From Massilia sp. R2A-15 (GTDB lineage: Bacteria; Pseudomonadota; Gammaproteobacteria; Burkholderiales; Burkholderiaceae_D), in the NCBI RefSeq assembly GCF_030704305.1, contig NZ_CP131935.1, positions 1,984,001-2,048,000 of the forward strand: DNA of 64,000 nt, in the 5' to 3' direction. The position numbers and the translations under genes were made by a program. The notes below the pieces were generated by a model, which searched no databases, was not told the origin of the DNA, and was given only the letters and a program-made list of their open reading frames with translations. Of the stretch, positions 38,181-47,656 are shown piece after piece. Position 1 is the stretch's first letter. Each line of letters opens with the position of its first letter.

Positions 38181-38867
38181 TCAGACCAGCCGGCCTGCCG
38201 CAATCGTGATGGTGCGGCCGCAGCGCGCCGCGATCGAAGGATCGTGCGTGACCAGCACCAGGGTCGAGCCGCGCTCGCGATTCAGATCGAACATCAGCTG
38301 GATCACCGCTTCCCCGGTGGCCGCATCCAGGCTACCGGTCGGCTCGTCGGCAAACAGCAGCGGCGGTTCGGTGACGAAGGCGCGGGCCAGCGCCACCCGT
38401 TGCTGCTCGCCGCCGGACAGGAACTTCGGATAGTGCTTCAGGCGACTCGACAGCCCGACCCGGCCCAGCATCGCAGTCGCCTTCGCGCGCGCATCGGACT
38501 CGCCGCGCAGCTCCAGCGGCAGCATCACGTTTTCCAGCGCGTTCAGGTGCGCCAACAGCTGAAACGACTGGAACACGAAGCCCAGCTTTTCCATGCGCAG
38601 CCTGGCGCGGCCGTCCTCGTCCAGCGCGAAGATATCGACGCCGTCCAGGATCACTGTGCCGCCCGACGGGCTGTCCAGCCCCGCCAGCAATCCGAGCAAG
38701 GTGGACTTGCCCGACCCCGAGGCGCCCACGATGGCAAGCGTCTCGGCCGGTTGCACTGTAAAATCCACGCTGTGCAGGATGGTGAGCTCGCCGCTGGCGT
38801 CGGCCACCCGCTTGGACAGCTGGCGCACTTCGATTGCGGCTGGCGCTTTGGTTGGTTCGTCCGCCAT
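38181..38867 (-). CDS. ABC transporter ATP-binding protein (YbbA/LolD-like)
   Basis: A 228-residue ATPase of the MacB/LolD group. Walker A G-A-S-G-S-G-K-S-T, the F-Q-S-F-Q-L-L Q-loop, the signature L-S-G-G-E-Q-Q-R-V-A-L-A-R-A-F and Walker B L-L-F-A-D-E-P-T-G-S-L-D are complete. Its position divergent from tesA is that of E. coli ybbA, whose permease partner YbbP is normally next; no permease follows here on this strand. The start at 38867 is preferred; an in-frame ATG at 38897 would overlap the tesA start. Neither has a strong ribosome-binding site. Confidence 0.85.
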   Translation of the reverse strand: MADEPTKAPAAIEVRQLSKRVADASGELTILHSVDFTVQPAETLAIVGASGSGKSTLLGLLAGLDSPSGGTVILDGVDIFALDEDGRARLRMEKLGFVFQSFQLLAHLNALENVMLPLELRGESDARAKATAMLGRVGLSSRLKHYPKFLSGGEQQRVALARAFVTEPPLLFADEPTGSLDAATGEAVIQLMFDLNRERGSTLVLVTHDPSIAARCGRTITIAAGRLV

Positions 38868-38895
38868 GTTTTTTGACGCTTCAGGGATGTCACGC

Positions 38896-39522
38896 ATGCT
38901 TGCTTTTCTCACTCGATGGATGCTCGGCGCGGTGCTGCTGCTGGCCGCGGCGCTCGCCCATTCTGCACCAAAAACGGTGCTCGTGCTGGGCGACAGCCTG
39001 TCGGCCGAATACGGACTGTCGCGCGGCAGCGGCTGGGTCGCACTGCTCGAGCAGAAGCTCAAGGCCGAGAAAATCGACGCCACCATTGTTAACGCCAGCA
39101 TCAGCGGCGAGACCACCAGCGGCGGCCGCAGTCGCCTGCCGGCGCTGCTGACCCAATATCATCCCTCGATCGTGGTGATCGAACTGGGCGCCAACGACGG
39201 CCTGCGCGGCCTGCCGGTGCCGGCGGCCGAGGCGAACATCCGTGCCATGATCGATGTAGCGCGCAAGAACAACGCCAAGGTGATGCTGGTCGGGATGCGC
39301 ATGCCGCCCAACTACGGACGCGATTACACCGAACGCTTTTTCACGATGTACAAGACCGTCGCGCAGCAGCAGAAGGCGCCGCTGGTGCCGTTCATGCTCG
39401 AAGGCGTGGCCGAGAAGCCGGCCCTGTTCCAGGCCGACCGCCTGCACCCGACCGCGCAAGCGCATCCGACGATCCTGGCCAATATCTGGCCGACCTTCCT
39501 TCCCCTCTTGAAAGCACGATGA
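38896..39522 (+). CDS. tesA: Arylesterase / acyl-CoA thioesterase TesA, SGNH hydrolase
   Basis: A 208-residue exported SGNH hydrolase. The signal peptide ends near A-H-S-A. The nucleophile is Ser34 in G-D-S-L-S, block III is G-A-N-D-G, and the catalytic Asp/His are in D-R-L-H-P-T. It hydrolyses esters and long-chain acyl thioesters in the periplasm. The ATG at 38896 is spaced nine bases from a CAGGG site; ATG 38887 is an alternative. It is divergent from the ABC-ATPase gene and overlaps selU by four bases (ATGA). Confidence 0.93.
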   Translation: MLAFLTRWMLGAVLLLAAALAHSAPKTVLVLGDSLSAEYGLSRGSGWVALLEQKLKAEKIDATIVNASISGETTSGGRSRLPALLTQYHPSIVVIELGANDGLRGLPVPAAEANIRAMIDVARKNNAKVMLVGMRMPPNYGRDYTERFFTMYKTVAQQQKAPLVPFMLEGVAEKPALFQADRLHPTAQAHPTILANIWPTFLPLLKAR

Positions 39523-40595
39523 AATATCCGGCCCTCCTTAATTTCATGCACGTCCTGCCCATGCTCGACGAGTTCGACGCCATCATCGACGTGCGCAGCG
39601 AGTCGGAATACGCGCTGGACCACATCCCAGGTGCGATCAACTGCCCGGTGCTCGACGACCAGCAGCGCATCGAAGTGGGCACCATGTACAAGCAAGTCAA
39701 CTCGTTCGAGGCCAAGAAGGTCGGAGCGGCGATGGTGTCGCATAATATCGCGCGCCACATCGAAACCCTGTGGATCGACAAGCCGCGCGACTGGAAGCCG
39801 CTGATCTACTGCTGGCGCGGCGGCAACCGCAGCGGCGCGATGGCGCACGTCCTGGCCAAGATCGGCTGGCCCGCGATCCAGCTCGACGGCGGCTACAAGG
39901 CCTACCGGGCGCATGTCAGCGCCGCGCTGGAGCACCCGCCGCAACTGAAGTTCAAGGTCATCTGCGGCACTACCGGCAGCGGCAAGAGCCGCCTGCTCGA
40001 AGTGCTGGACTCGATCGGCGCGCAAGTACTCGACCTCGAGCAGCTTGCAGCCCATCGCGGCTCCGTGCTTGGCCATCTGCCGAGCCAGCCGCAACCCTCG
40101 CAAAAGAAATTCGAAACCCTCATCTGGGACAAGCTGCGCCGCTTCGATCCTGCGCGGCCTGTGTTCGTCGAGTCGGAGAGCAAGAAGGTCGGCAACCTGC
40201 GCGTGCCGGATGCGCTGATGGAGCAGATGCGACTGTCGCCTTGTATCTCGCTGACCTTGTCGCGGCCGAACCGCGTGCGCCTGCTGATGGAGGACTACCG
40301 CCATTTCACCGCCGACCCGGCGCTGCTCAACACCCAGCTCGATTGCCTGGTCAAGCTGCACGGGCGCGAAAAGATCGACGCCTGGCACGCGATGGCCAAC
40401 AGCGGCGCCATGCCGCAGCTGGTGGACGAACTGCTGTTGGACCATTACGATCCCGCCTACCTGCGCTCCATCGACCGCAACTTCACCTTGTTCGCGCAGG
40501 CCGAGGTGCTGGAATTGGGCGACATCGGCGCGGCCGATTTCCTGGCCGCTGCGCAGTCTTTGCACGCCAAATACGCGAGTGCTGATTTTTCTTAG
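39519..40595 (+). CDS. selU: tRNA 2-selenouridine synthase SelU (MnmH/YbbB)
   Basis: A 358-residue enzyme that replaces sulfur with selenium at the wobble 2-thiouridine of tRNAs through a geranylated intermediate. The N-terminal rhodanese domain has the active cysteine Cys98 in Y-C-W-R-G-G-N-R-S-G. The C-terminal part has a P-loop G-T-T-G-S-G-K-S-R. Both are intact. The enzyme needs selenophosphate from SelD, which is not in the window. It is coupled to tesA by overlap, giving the order ybbA-like / tesA / selU. Confidence 0.93.
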   Translation: MKYPALLNFMHVLPMLDEFDAIIDVRSESEYALDHIPGAINCPVLDDQQRIEVGTMYKQVNSFEAKKVGAAMVSHNIARHIETLWIDKPRDWKPLIYCWRGGNRSGAMAHVLAKIGWPAIQLDGGYKAYRAHVSAALEHPPQLKFKVICGTTGSGKSRLLEVLDSIGAQVLDLEQLAAHRGSVLGHLPSQPQPSQKKFETLIWDKLRRFDPARPVFVESESKKVGNLRVPDALMEQMRLSPCISLTLSRPNRVRLLMEDYRHFTADPALLNTQLDCLVKLHGREKIDAWHAMANSGAMPQLVDELLLDHYDPAYLRSIDRNFTLFAQAEVLELGDIGAADFLAAAQSLHAKYASADFS

Positions 40596-40718
40596 GAAGT
40601 GGGAACCAATCCCAGTATGGGCAGAATATTGGATACACGGCACCGTGACCGGGTTCTGCTTCTGGCGGCCCAAAGCGGTCTTAGGTAGTCAGGATTTTTT
40701 GCACGTTAAGGGGTGGTA

Positions 40719-41132
40719 ATGATTCAATCTGCGGAGGAGTTCGTTACGCTTCGAACTAGTGTTGGCAGCGCGGAGTACGACCGTGCCGCGACTGAGCAAG
40801 CATCAATCGAGACTTGGACCGATGTAATCATCCGTTTCCCCGAGATGCGAACATGGGTAGCTCATAACAAGACAGTGCCGCTTGAGATACTGAAGGTTCT
40901 CGCTACAGATTCGAACCGATTAGTACGCACCTCAGTAGCAGAGAAGAGGAAGCTGGATCGAGAGCTTTTTGAAACTCTTTCACGCGACTCAGATGAGCTT
41001 GTAAGACAAACTATTGCTCGCAACAAAAAGACGCCTGCTGAAATCATTGCCCGGCTCGTTCGCGACGACAATCTTTTCGTGAGAGATGCGGCATTAGCGG
41101 CAAATCGCCGGATGCTGGCCGCAAGCGAATGA
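40719..41132 (+). CDS. Small leucine-rich-variant (LRV/HEAT-like) repeat protein
   Basis: A 137-residue protein of unknown role. Three to four helical repeats of about 24 residues are visible: P-L-E-I-L-K-V-L-A-T-D-S-N-R-L-V-R-T-S-V-A, then L-D-R-E-L-F-E-T-L-S-R-D-S-D-E-L-V-R, then P-A-E-I-I-A-R-L-V-R-D-D-N-L-F-V-R. That pattern matches LRV or short HEAT repeats, used for protein-protein contact. The ATG at 40719 follows AAGGGG. Base composition is clearly less GC-rich than the genes on either side and third positions are unbiased, suggesting recent arrival. No partner gene is adjacent on either side. Confidence 0.75.
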   Translation: MIQSAEEFVTLRTSVGSAEYDRAATEQASIETWTDVIIRFPEMRTWVAHNKTVPLEILKVLATDSNRLVRTSVAEKRKLDRELFETLSRDSDELVRQTIARNKKTPAEIIARLVRDDNLFVRDAALAANRRMLAASE

Positions 41133-41360
41133 CTGCAATGGATAGCGGACGCGGTCGCGGAGAAACGAAGGTTGGATGTCGGTTTGCGACTGTTAAAGCG
41201 GACGCACAGATCGCTTGCATTTCGATCGACGGATACCTGTAGCCGCTCTTGCTCATCTTCTGTGCCAAAAGGTTCAGTTGAGCCGATTGACGCCCCTCAC
41301 CCGACCGCTCGCTGGCGCGCCCATACTGGTCCTTGAGGCGCCCATCGAACCGGAGGAAAC

Positions 41361-43310
41361 GTGACGCAACAAGGCGAAGACCCCAACCAGCAGGCGCGCT
41401 TCATCGAAAGCCTCGGCAGGTTCACCCGGGAGCACCGCGCTGGCCAGTGGTCGGGCACCTTCTCGGCCTTCATGCACGACATCCTCCCGCACGCGCCTGA
41501 ACGTGTCACGCGCAGTTCGCACCAATACATCTGGGACATGCTGCGCGCCACCGTCAGCGTCGACGAGAACGGCCGCCACCGCTGCGCCCTGTTCGCCGAC
41601 GAACTGTTCGGCATCGACGAGGCGCTCGAACGCGTGATCGATTACTTCAAGGCCGCGGCGGCCGGCTCCGAAGTCGGGCGCCGCCTGCTGCTCCTGCTCG
41701 GGCCGCCGTCCGGCGGCAAATCGACCATGGTCATCCTGCTCAAGCGCGGCCTGGAAGAATACAGCCACACCGACGAAGGCGCGATGTACGCGATCGCCGG
41801 CTGCCCGGTGCACGAGTCGCCGCTGCACCTGGTCCCCCACAGCCTGCGCGCCGCCTCGCGCGCCACCTACGGCATCGACATCGCCGGCGAGTTGTGTCCG
41901 CATTGCCGCGCGCGCCTGGACAACGACTTCGCCGGCGACTTCCTGCAGATGCCGGTGGAGCGCTTCTTCGTCTCCGAGGCCGGCCGCAGCGCAATCGGCA
42001 CCTACGCGCCGCACGACCCCAGCACCGCCGACCTGGCGGACCTGGTCGGCTCGGTCGACCTGTCCAAGGTGGCCGAATACGGCGACGAAGGCGATCCGCG
42101 CGCCTGGTCCTGGTCCGGAGCCGTGTACGCGGCCAGCCGCGGCGTGCTGGAAATGATTGAGATCCTCAAGGTCAAGCGCGAGTTTCTCTACCTGCTGCTG
42201 ACGCTCACGCAGGAACGCAACGTCAAGGTGTCGCGCTTCCCGCTCATTTACCTCGACGAAACCATCCTGGCGCACACCAACCTGGCCGAATTCCGCAAGT
42301 TCCTGCAGGAGAGCGAGAACGAAGCGCTGCTCGATCGCATGGTGATCATCCAGGTGCCCTACACGCTCGACTACAAGGAAGAGGCGCGCATCTACGCCAA
42401 GCTGATTTCTTCCGCCGCGCCGGCGTTTCGCGATGTGCACCTGGATCCTCACGTGCTGCACGCGGCGGCCGTGTTCGCGATTCTCAGCCGCATCCAGGAC
42501 GCCGACCAGAAGGAACTGGACCTGGTGCGCAAGGTGCGCATCCACGCCGACGAGGAAGTCGATGGCGTCACCCGCGGCGACGCGCGCCGCATCAGGGACA
42601 AGGAGCAGGCGCCGGACGAAGGCCTGGCCGGCGTCTCGCCGCGCTTCGTCATCAACGCGCTGTCGAACGCCATTATCCAGTCCAACCAAAAGAGCCTGTC
42701 GACGATGGACGTGCTGCTCGCGCTGAAGGACGCCATCGAGAGCGACGCCCGCATCGACCCGAAGAAGAAGCGCAAATGGGTCGACTACCTGGTCCTCACC
42801 CGCAAGGACTTCTACAACCGCTGGGTCAAGGAAGACGTGCACAAGGCGCTGTTCGTCTCGTTCGCCCAGGAAGCGCAAGACCTGCTCGACAAGTACCTGG
42901 ACGAGGTCGAGGCCTCGCTCGACAACCGCCAGGTGAAGGACCTGATCACCAATGAGGAACGGCGGCCCGACGAGCGCTTCCTGCGCACGGTCGAGGAAAG
43001 GATCAACGTGTCGGAATCGGGCAAGCAATCGTTTCGCCAGGAGGTAGTGCGCAAGGCGATGGGCGCGTACAAGCGCGGCGTCAAGTTCAGCCTCGACAGC
43101 CACCTGCAGCTGAACGAAGCGGTGCAGCAGTACCTGTTCGAACAGCGGCGCGACGTGCTGCGGCTGGTCAGCTCGACCCGGCGTCCGGACGACGAGGTGC
43201 GCACCAAGGTGTCGGCGGTGGCGCAGCGGCTGGTCGACGAATACGGCTACGACAGCCACAGCGCGCGCGAGGCGCTCAACTACGTGACGACATTGCTGGC
43301 GCAGGAATAG
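41361..43310 (+). CDS. prkA: PrkA family serine protein kinase
   Basis: A 649-residue AAA-type protein kinase (E. coli YeaG). The Walker A is G-P-P-S-G-G-K-S-T near residue 115, followed by the kinase-like C-terminal PrkA domain (F-P-L-I-Y-L-D-E and the R-x-K-x3-Y-x-A-E-like region). The family acts in stationary-phase and nutrient-stress responses. It starts at GTG 41361 with an excellent GGAGGAAAC site. It heads the three-gene operon prkA-yeaH-spoVR, with gaps of 16 and -4 bases. The 228 bases upstream hold its promoter; no sigma-54 motif was recognised there. Confidence 0.95.
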   Translation: MTQQGEDPNQQARFIESLGRFTREHRAGQWSGTFSAFMHDILPHAPERVTRSSHQYIWDMLRATVSVDENGRHRCALFADELFGIDEALERVIDYFKAAAAGSEVGRRLLLLLGPPSGGKSTMVILLKRGLEEYSHTDEGAMYAIAGCPVHESPLHLVPHSLRAASRATYGIDIAGELCPHCRARLDNDFAGDFLQMPVERFFVSEAGRSAIGTYAPHDPSTADLADLVGSVDLSKVAEYGDEGDPRAWSWSGAVYAASRGVLEMIEILKVKREFLYLLLTLTQERNVKVSRFPLIYLDETILAHTNLAEFRKFLQESENEALLDRMVIIQVPYTLDYKEEARIYAKLISSAAPAFRDVHLDPHVLHAAAVFAILSRIQDADQKELDLVRKVRIHADEEVDGVTRGDARRIRDKEQAPDEGLAGVSPRFVINALSNAIIQSNQKSLSTMDVLLALKDAIESDARIDPKKKRKWVDYLVLTRKDFYNRWVKEDVHKALFVSFAQEAQDLLDKYLDEVEASLDNRQVKDLITNEERRPDERFLRTVEERINVSESGKQSFRQEVVRKAMGAYKRGVKFSLDSHLQLNEAVQQYLFEQRRDVLRLVSSTRRPDDEVRTKVSAVAQRLVDEYGYDSHSAREALNYVTTLLAQE

Positions 43311-43326
43311 CAAAGCCGGAGGCGGC

Positions 43327-44475
43327 ATGGCGGCAGGCATCGATGCGGCGTGGTACGACCTGTTCTCGCGCGGGGCGCACGACTGGCTGCGCCACAACGA
43401 GAAAGTACGCGAGGCGGTCCACGCCCACCTGCCCGACCTTATCGCCGGACCCGACCTGATCACCGGGCCGCAGCAACGCACGATGCAGGTTCCGGTGCGC
43501 CTGCTCGAGCACGCGCGCCTGCGCCTGGCCGAGGGCCGCACCAGCGCCGGCGCCGGCCAGGGCGAAGGCGATCCGGGAACAGTGCTGCAGCCGGCGCCCC
43601 CCGGCGATGCCGCCGAAGATGGCGCGGGCGGCAACGGTGAAGGCGAAGTGCGGCTGATGCTCGAATTTCCCGTCGATGAACTGATGGACTGGCTGTGGGA
43701 AGATCTGAAGCTGCCGGACCTGAAACCGAAGCCGAACACCCGCATCGACGCGCCCGAGCTGAAACGCGAAGGCTGGGACAAGCGCGGCGCGCCGTCACGG
43801 CTTGACCGGCGCCGGACCGTCAAGGAAGCGATCAAGCGGCGCGCAGTGCAGGTGGCGCCGGTGCCGTTCACCAACGAGGACCTGCGGTTCCGCCAGGTGG
43901 TCGCGAAGCCGCTCCCGAGTACCAGCGCCACGGTGTTCTTCGCCATCGACGTTTCGGCCAGCATGACGCCGGCCGAGCGCAAGTTGGCCAAGTCCTTCTT
44001 CTTTTTCGCGCTGCAAGGCATCCGCCGCCAATACGCACGTGTCGAAACGCGCTTCGTCGCGCACACCACGCGCGCCTGGGAGTTCAACGAAGCGCAATTT
44101 TTCCAGGTGTCTGGCAGCGGCGGCACCATCGCCTCGAGCGCCTTCAAGCTGGTGCTCGACCTGTCGCGTGCTGCGCTCGACACGGCGCACGACAATGCTT
44201 ACCTGTTCTACGCCTCCGACGGCGAAAACTTCAGCGAAGACCGCGGCGCTGCACTGGCCGCACTGGGCGAACTGGGCGACACCTTCAACTACATCGGTTA
44301 CATCGAGACCCTCCCCGGCCTGCCCCGCTCCCTCGATACGGAGATGCGGCGCCTGTGCGGCGAACTGGAACGGCGCGGACTTCCGATCGGCAGCAGTGTG
44401 CTGGCCGGGCCGGATGACGTCTGGCGCGCACTGCGTTCGTTCTTCGTGCGGGAAGCCGGCGAGGCCAGGCAATGA
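43327..44475 (+). CDS. yeaH: YeaH/YhbH family protein (DUF444)
   Basis: A 382-residue cytosolic protein with a von Willebrand A-like domain. The metal-site motif D-V-S-A-S-M is at about residue 212, preceded by the typical F-R-Q-V-V-A-K-P-L-P-S-T segment. A low-complexity Gly/Ala/Glu stretch lies near residues 75-110. It is the standard middle gene of the prkA operon and is thought to work with PrkA; the molecular role is unknown. GGAGG lies before the ATG, and its end overlaps spoVR. Confidence 0.93.
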   Translation: MAAGIDAAWYDLFSRGAHDWLRHNEKVREAVHAHLPDLIAGPDLITGPQQRTMQVPVRLLEHARLRLAEGRTSAGAGQGEGDPGTVLQPAPPGDAAEDGAGGNGEGEVRLMLEFPVDELMDWLWEDLKLPDLKPKPNTRIDAPELKREGWDKRGAPSRLDRRRTVKEAIKRRAVQVAPVPFTNEDLRFRQVVAKPLPSTSATVFFAIDVSASMTPAERKLAKSFFFFALQGIRRQYARVETRFVAHTTRAWEFNEAQFFQVSGSGGTIASSAFKLVLDLSRAALDTAHDNAYLFYASDGENFSEDRGAALAALGELGDTFNYIGYIETLPGLPRSLDTEMRRLCGELERRGLPIGSSVLAGPDDVWRALRSFFVREAGEARQ

Positions 44476-45866
44476 ACGCCGTCACGGATGCCGGCGTCCT
44501 GGCCGGCTACACCGCGCGCATCGAGTCGCTGGCGCGCGATCAGGGTCTCGACTTCTATCCCGTCAATTTCGACATCGTGCCGGCCAGCTTCATGGCGGAG
44601 ATCGCCGTGTACGGCCTGCCGGTGCGGATGCGGCACTGGTCATTCGGCGTGCGGTACATTCACCACCTGGTGCGCCAGAACATGGGCCACTCGAAGATTT
44701 TCGAAGTCATGTTCCCCGGCGATCCCTGCCAGGCCTACATGCTCGAACAGAATTCGCTGGCCGAGAATACCCTGGTCACCGCGCATGTGATCGGCCATGC
44801 CGACTTCGCCAAGAACAACCAGCTGTTCGCGCGCTTCATGGCGATGGCCGGCAGCCGCATTCTCGAACAGAGCGCGGCGCGTGCCCATCGGCTGGAGCGC
44901 GCGTTGGCGACGCACGGCCAGCAGCGCGTCGACGCCGTGCTGGACGCGGCGCTCGCGCTCGAAACCCACATCGACGCGGACCAGCCCTTGCGGCGGCCGC
45001 CCTTCCCCGAGTTCGCCGCGGCGCCGGCGGCGCCAGTGGCTGACGCATTTCGCGAGCGCTTCGATCGCCTGCCTGGCGAAAGCCGCGCCGCCCCCGCCGC
45101 CGCCCCGCCACAGCGCGCGCCGCTGCCGCCGCGGCCGGAGGCCGACCTGCTGTGGTTCCTCGCAGAGTATGCGCCGGACCTGGAAGACTGGGAACGCGAC
45201 ATCCTGCGGGCCGTGCGCGAGGAAGCCTACTACTTCCATCCGGTCTTCGCCTGCCAGATCATGAACGAAGGCTGGGCCTCGTACTGGCATGCGCGCTTGC
45301 TGCGCGAGGCGAACTTCCTGCCGCCCGAACTGTACCTGTCCGCCATCAAGGTCCACTCGGACGTGGTGCGCCCGTACGCCGGCGCGCAGCAGCTCGCGCT
45401 GTCGGTCAATCCCTACCACTTGGGCTTCGCGATGTGGGAGCACATCATCAACCGGCACGGCATCGACAAGGCGCGCCAGGTAATGCGCGAGGAAGACGAC
45501 TTCGGCTTCATCCGCAACTACCTGGGCCGCGAGCTGGCCGAGCGGCTCGACCTGTTCGTGTACGAGACGCGCAAGGACGGCGCAACGACAATCGCGAACC
45601 GCGACATTCATGCCGTGCGCGAGGCGATACTGGCGCCAAAATTCCACTTTGGCTCGCCGGCTGTGGCGGTCCACCAGGTGGGCGCGGACGGGTCGCTGGA
45701 ACTGCAGCACGACTTCCTGAGAGACGGACGCGGGCTCGATTTGCCGCAGGCGGAGCGCGTCGTGGAATACGTGCAGCGCGTGTGGCGCCGGCCGGTAACG
45801 CTGCACACGGTCGATTTTCGCGGCGCGGTGCGAGTTCTCCCGGCGAGGAAGACCGGAGTTGGCTGA
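44472..45866 (+). CDS. spoVR: SpoVR family protein
   Basis: A 464-residue cytosolic protein of the SpoVR/YcgB family. The conserved core I-M-N-E-G-W-A-S-Y-W-H-A-R is near residue 264, with H-S-D-V-V-R-P-Y and N-P-Y-H-L-G following. An Ala/Pro-rich linker near 175-215 joins two halves. It is somewhat shorter than E. coli YcgB. Named for a spore-cortex role in Bacillus, it is widely kept in non-sporulating bacteria with prkA and yeaH. It starts within the yeaH stop (four-base overlap). A REP-like unit begins three bases after its stop. Confidence 0.94.
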   Translation: MNAVTDAGVLAGYTARIESLARDQGLDFYPVNFDIVPASFMAEIAVYGLPVRMRHWSFGVRYIHHLVRQNMGHSKIFEVMFPGDPCQAYMLEQNSLAENTLVTAHVIGHADFAKNNQLFARFMAMAGSRILEQSAARAHRLERALATHGQQRVDAVLDAALALETHIDADQPLRRPPFPEFAAAPAAPVADAFRERFDRLPGESRAAPAAAPPQRAPLPPRPEADLLWFLAEYAPDLEDWERDILRAVREEAYYFHPVFACQIMNEGWASYWHARLLREANFLPPELYLSAIKVHSDVVRPYAGAQQLALSVNPYHLGFAMWEHIINRHGIDKARQVMREEDDFGFIRNYLGRELAERLDLFVYETRKDGATTIANRDIHAVREAILAPKFHFGSPAVAVHQVGADGSLELQHDFLRDGRGLDLPQAERVVEYVQRVWRRPVTLHTVDFRGAVRVLPARKTGVG

Positions 45867-45869
45867 TCC

Positions 45870-45957
45870 GGGGTCTGGTCCTGCGGACCTGACCCCATTC
45901 TTGGCATAGTGCGAGTCAAAACATAAGATGGGGTCAGGTCCGCCGGACCAGACCCCG
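45870..45957. repeat. REP-like inverted doublet (family A)
   Basis: Units at 45870-45898 and 45928-45957 face away from each other (the opposite arrangement to 2129-2213), 29 bases apart. They fill the gap between the convergent spoVR and VAO-flavoprotein genes, 3 and 7 bases from the stops. Confidence 0.87.
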
Positions 45958-45964
45958 CCCGCGA

Positions 45965-47647
45965 CTATCGGATCGCACCAAAACGGTCATGCTTCGCAAT
46001 CCGCCGCTGCAGCCCCGGCTCGTACCGCCCCGGCGCGATGATGCCGTCCGGGTCCAGCGCGCGCTTGATCCGGCTGACCGTTTTCCAGTACACGTCGCCA
46101 TGCGGATCGAGCGCGGCCATCGACCCGATGCCGACCCGGTACGGGATGTACCCCGCCTTCATCGCCGCGTCGAACAGCGCGGCATGGCACATCTGCGCCC
46201 GGTCCACTTCGGCCGGATCATCCTTGTCGTACGCTACCGTCAGCACCCCGCCCAGCGCGCGCTCGTTGATCATGCTGAACGTGGCGAACAGGTCGAAGCG
46301 ATAGTGCGCGAAAATCGGCGCGGCCAGCGCGTGCAGCGCCAACACGTCGACGCCGCGCATCGGCAGCACGGGCGACACCCACAACATGCCGCAGTTGTCG
46401 GCGCCCGGATCGGCGCGCATCGGAAATCCCGACGGCAGCCCGCCGCGCCGGCGCCAGTACGCACCGGCCAGGAAGCGCCCGTTGGGCACTCCGCGGTTCA
46501 TCGCGAACAGCGCGTTCCCCAGCGCTACCCGGGCGCGCAGGCGCTGGCCGCCGCCGAATTTTCCGAGCAGGTTCGCAAGGAACGCGCCTTGTTTGAGCGT
46601 GCGCTCGGTGAGGAAGATCGTCGTCGCCTGCGTGCCGCGCAGCGCCTTTTTCAGCGCCGCGCGCGCCGCCGCCACCTGCAGCGCGCTGCCGTACAAGGCG
46701 CCCGACACCGTCCACGCCCCGGCCCCGGCGCGCGCCCGCATCGCGCTGCGCATATCGGCCGGCAGCATCGACTGGTCGCCCGCCTGCTCGCGCGGGAAGG
46801 TGCAGCCGCCCGACAGCACGCGCAGGTCGTTCCCGATATGGACAATGCTGCGCAGCGTGCCGTCCAGCCGCAGCGGCCGCAGCGCGTCGATCACTTCGGC
46901 GATGTCTTCGTGCGCCGGCACCGTGCACAGGAAGTGGTTGATGCATTCGGCCTTGGGCATCAGCCAGATCCCCACCTGGGTGACGACGCCGAAATTGGAC
47001 TGGGTGAACAGGCCGTCGAGGAACGGCCCCACGCCATACGGGAACAGGTGCGCGGTTCGCGCATTCGGATAGTGCCCGAATCCGGTGTCGAGCACCTCGC
47101 CGCTGGCCAGCACCACCTGCATGCCCGCGATGTGAGCGAGCCGGTTGCCGTAGGGCGAATGGCCGAAACCGCGCTCGAGGATATTGCCGAGGAAGCTGGT
47201 GTCGGGGCCGGCGCCGGTGCAGTCGATCTGCAGGCCGATGCCGCGCTCGCGCAGGTAGTCGGCCAGCTGCTGTTGCGTCACGCCCGGCTCGATCACCGCG
47301 TACGCCAGCTGCGGGTCGACCTGCACGATGCGGTTCATGCGCGCCAGTTCCAGCACTACCTGGCCGTCGGTCACCGCGCAGGCGTCGCCGTAGCCCCAGT
47401 TCTTCCCGGTGCTGACCGGGTACAGCGGGGCGCGATAACGACGCGCCAGGTCCACCAGCGCCACCACCTCGGCGCGCGAGCCGGGCCGCACCACCGCCAG
47501 CGGCATCGTGCCCCTCGCCGCGGTGCTGCGCGCATAGCGTGCCAGCGTGGCGCCATCGTCGGCGACGTTGGCGGCGCCGACCACCGCGCGCATCGCCCGC
47601 AGCAGTTGCGCCGTCGCGCTCCCGCCCCTTGCGTCCTGTTCAGCCAT
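45965..47647 (-). CDS. FAD-binding oxidoreductase, VAO / 4-cresol dehydrogenase type
   Basis: A 560-residue flavoprotein of the vanillyl-alcohol-oxidase family. The FAD-binding segment Y-P-V-S-T-G-K-N-W-G-Y-G near residue 77 is characteristic of the p-cresol methylhydroxylase flavoprotein branch; G-P-D-T-S-F-L-G-N-I-L-E-R-G-F-G-H and G-L-F-T-Q-S-N-F-G follow. The substrate is unknown: a phenol, or a hydroxylated amino-acid derivative. There is no signal peptide and no cytochrome partner gene. A GGAG site precedes the ATG, nine bases after the stop of the FeeM-like gene, so the two are one operon. Confidence 0.88.
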   Translation of the reverse strand: MAEQDARGGSATAQLLRAMRAVVGAANVADDGATLARYARSTAARGTMPLAVVRPGSRAEVVALVDLARRYRAPLYPVSTGKNWGYGDACAVTDGQVVLELARMNRIVQVDPQLAYAVIEPGVTQQQLADYLRERGIGLQIDCTGAGPDTSFLGNILERGFGHSPYGNRLAHIAGMQVVLASGEVLDTGFGHYPNARTAHLFPYGVGPFLDGLFTQSNFGVVTQVGIWLMPKAECINHFLCTVPAHEDIAEVIDALRPLRLDGTLRSIVHIGNDLRVLSGGCTFPREQAGDQSMLPADMRSAMRARAGAGAWTVSGALYGSALQVAAARAALKKALRGTQATTIFLTERTLKQGAFLANLLGKFGGGQRLRARVALGNALFAMNRGVPNGRFLAGAYWRRRGGLPSGFPMRADPGADNCGMLWVSPVLPMRGVDVLALHALAAPIFAHYRFDLFATFSMINERALGGVLTVAYDKDDPAEVDRAQMCHAALFDAAMKAGYIPYRVGIGSMAALDPHGDVYWKTVSRIKRALDPDGIIAPGRYEPGLQRRIAKHDRFGAIR

Positions 47648-47656
47648 GCCATCTCC

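Noticed and set aside
40596..40718. Possible pseudogene remnant after selU
   Set aside because: No frame of useful length and no recognisable protein fragment.
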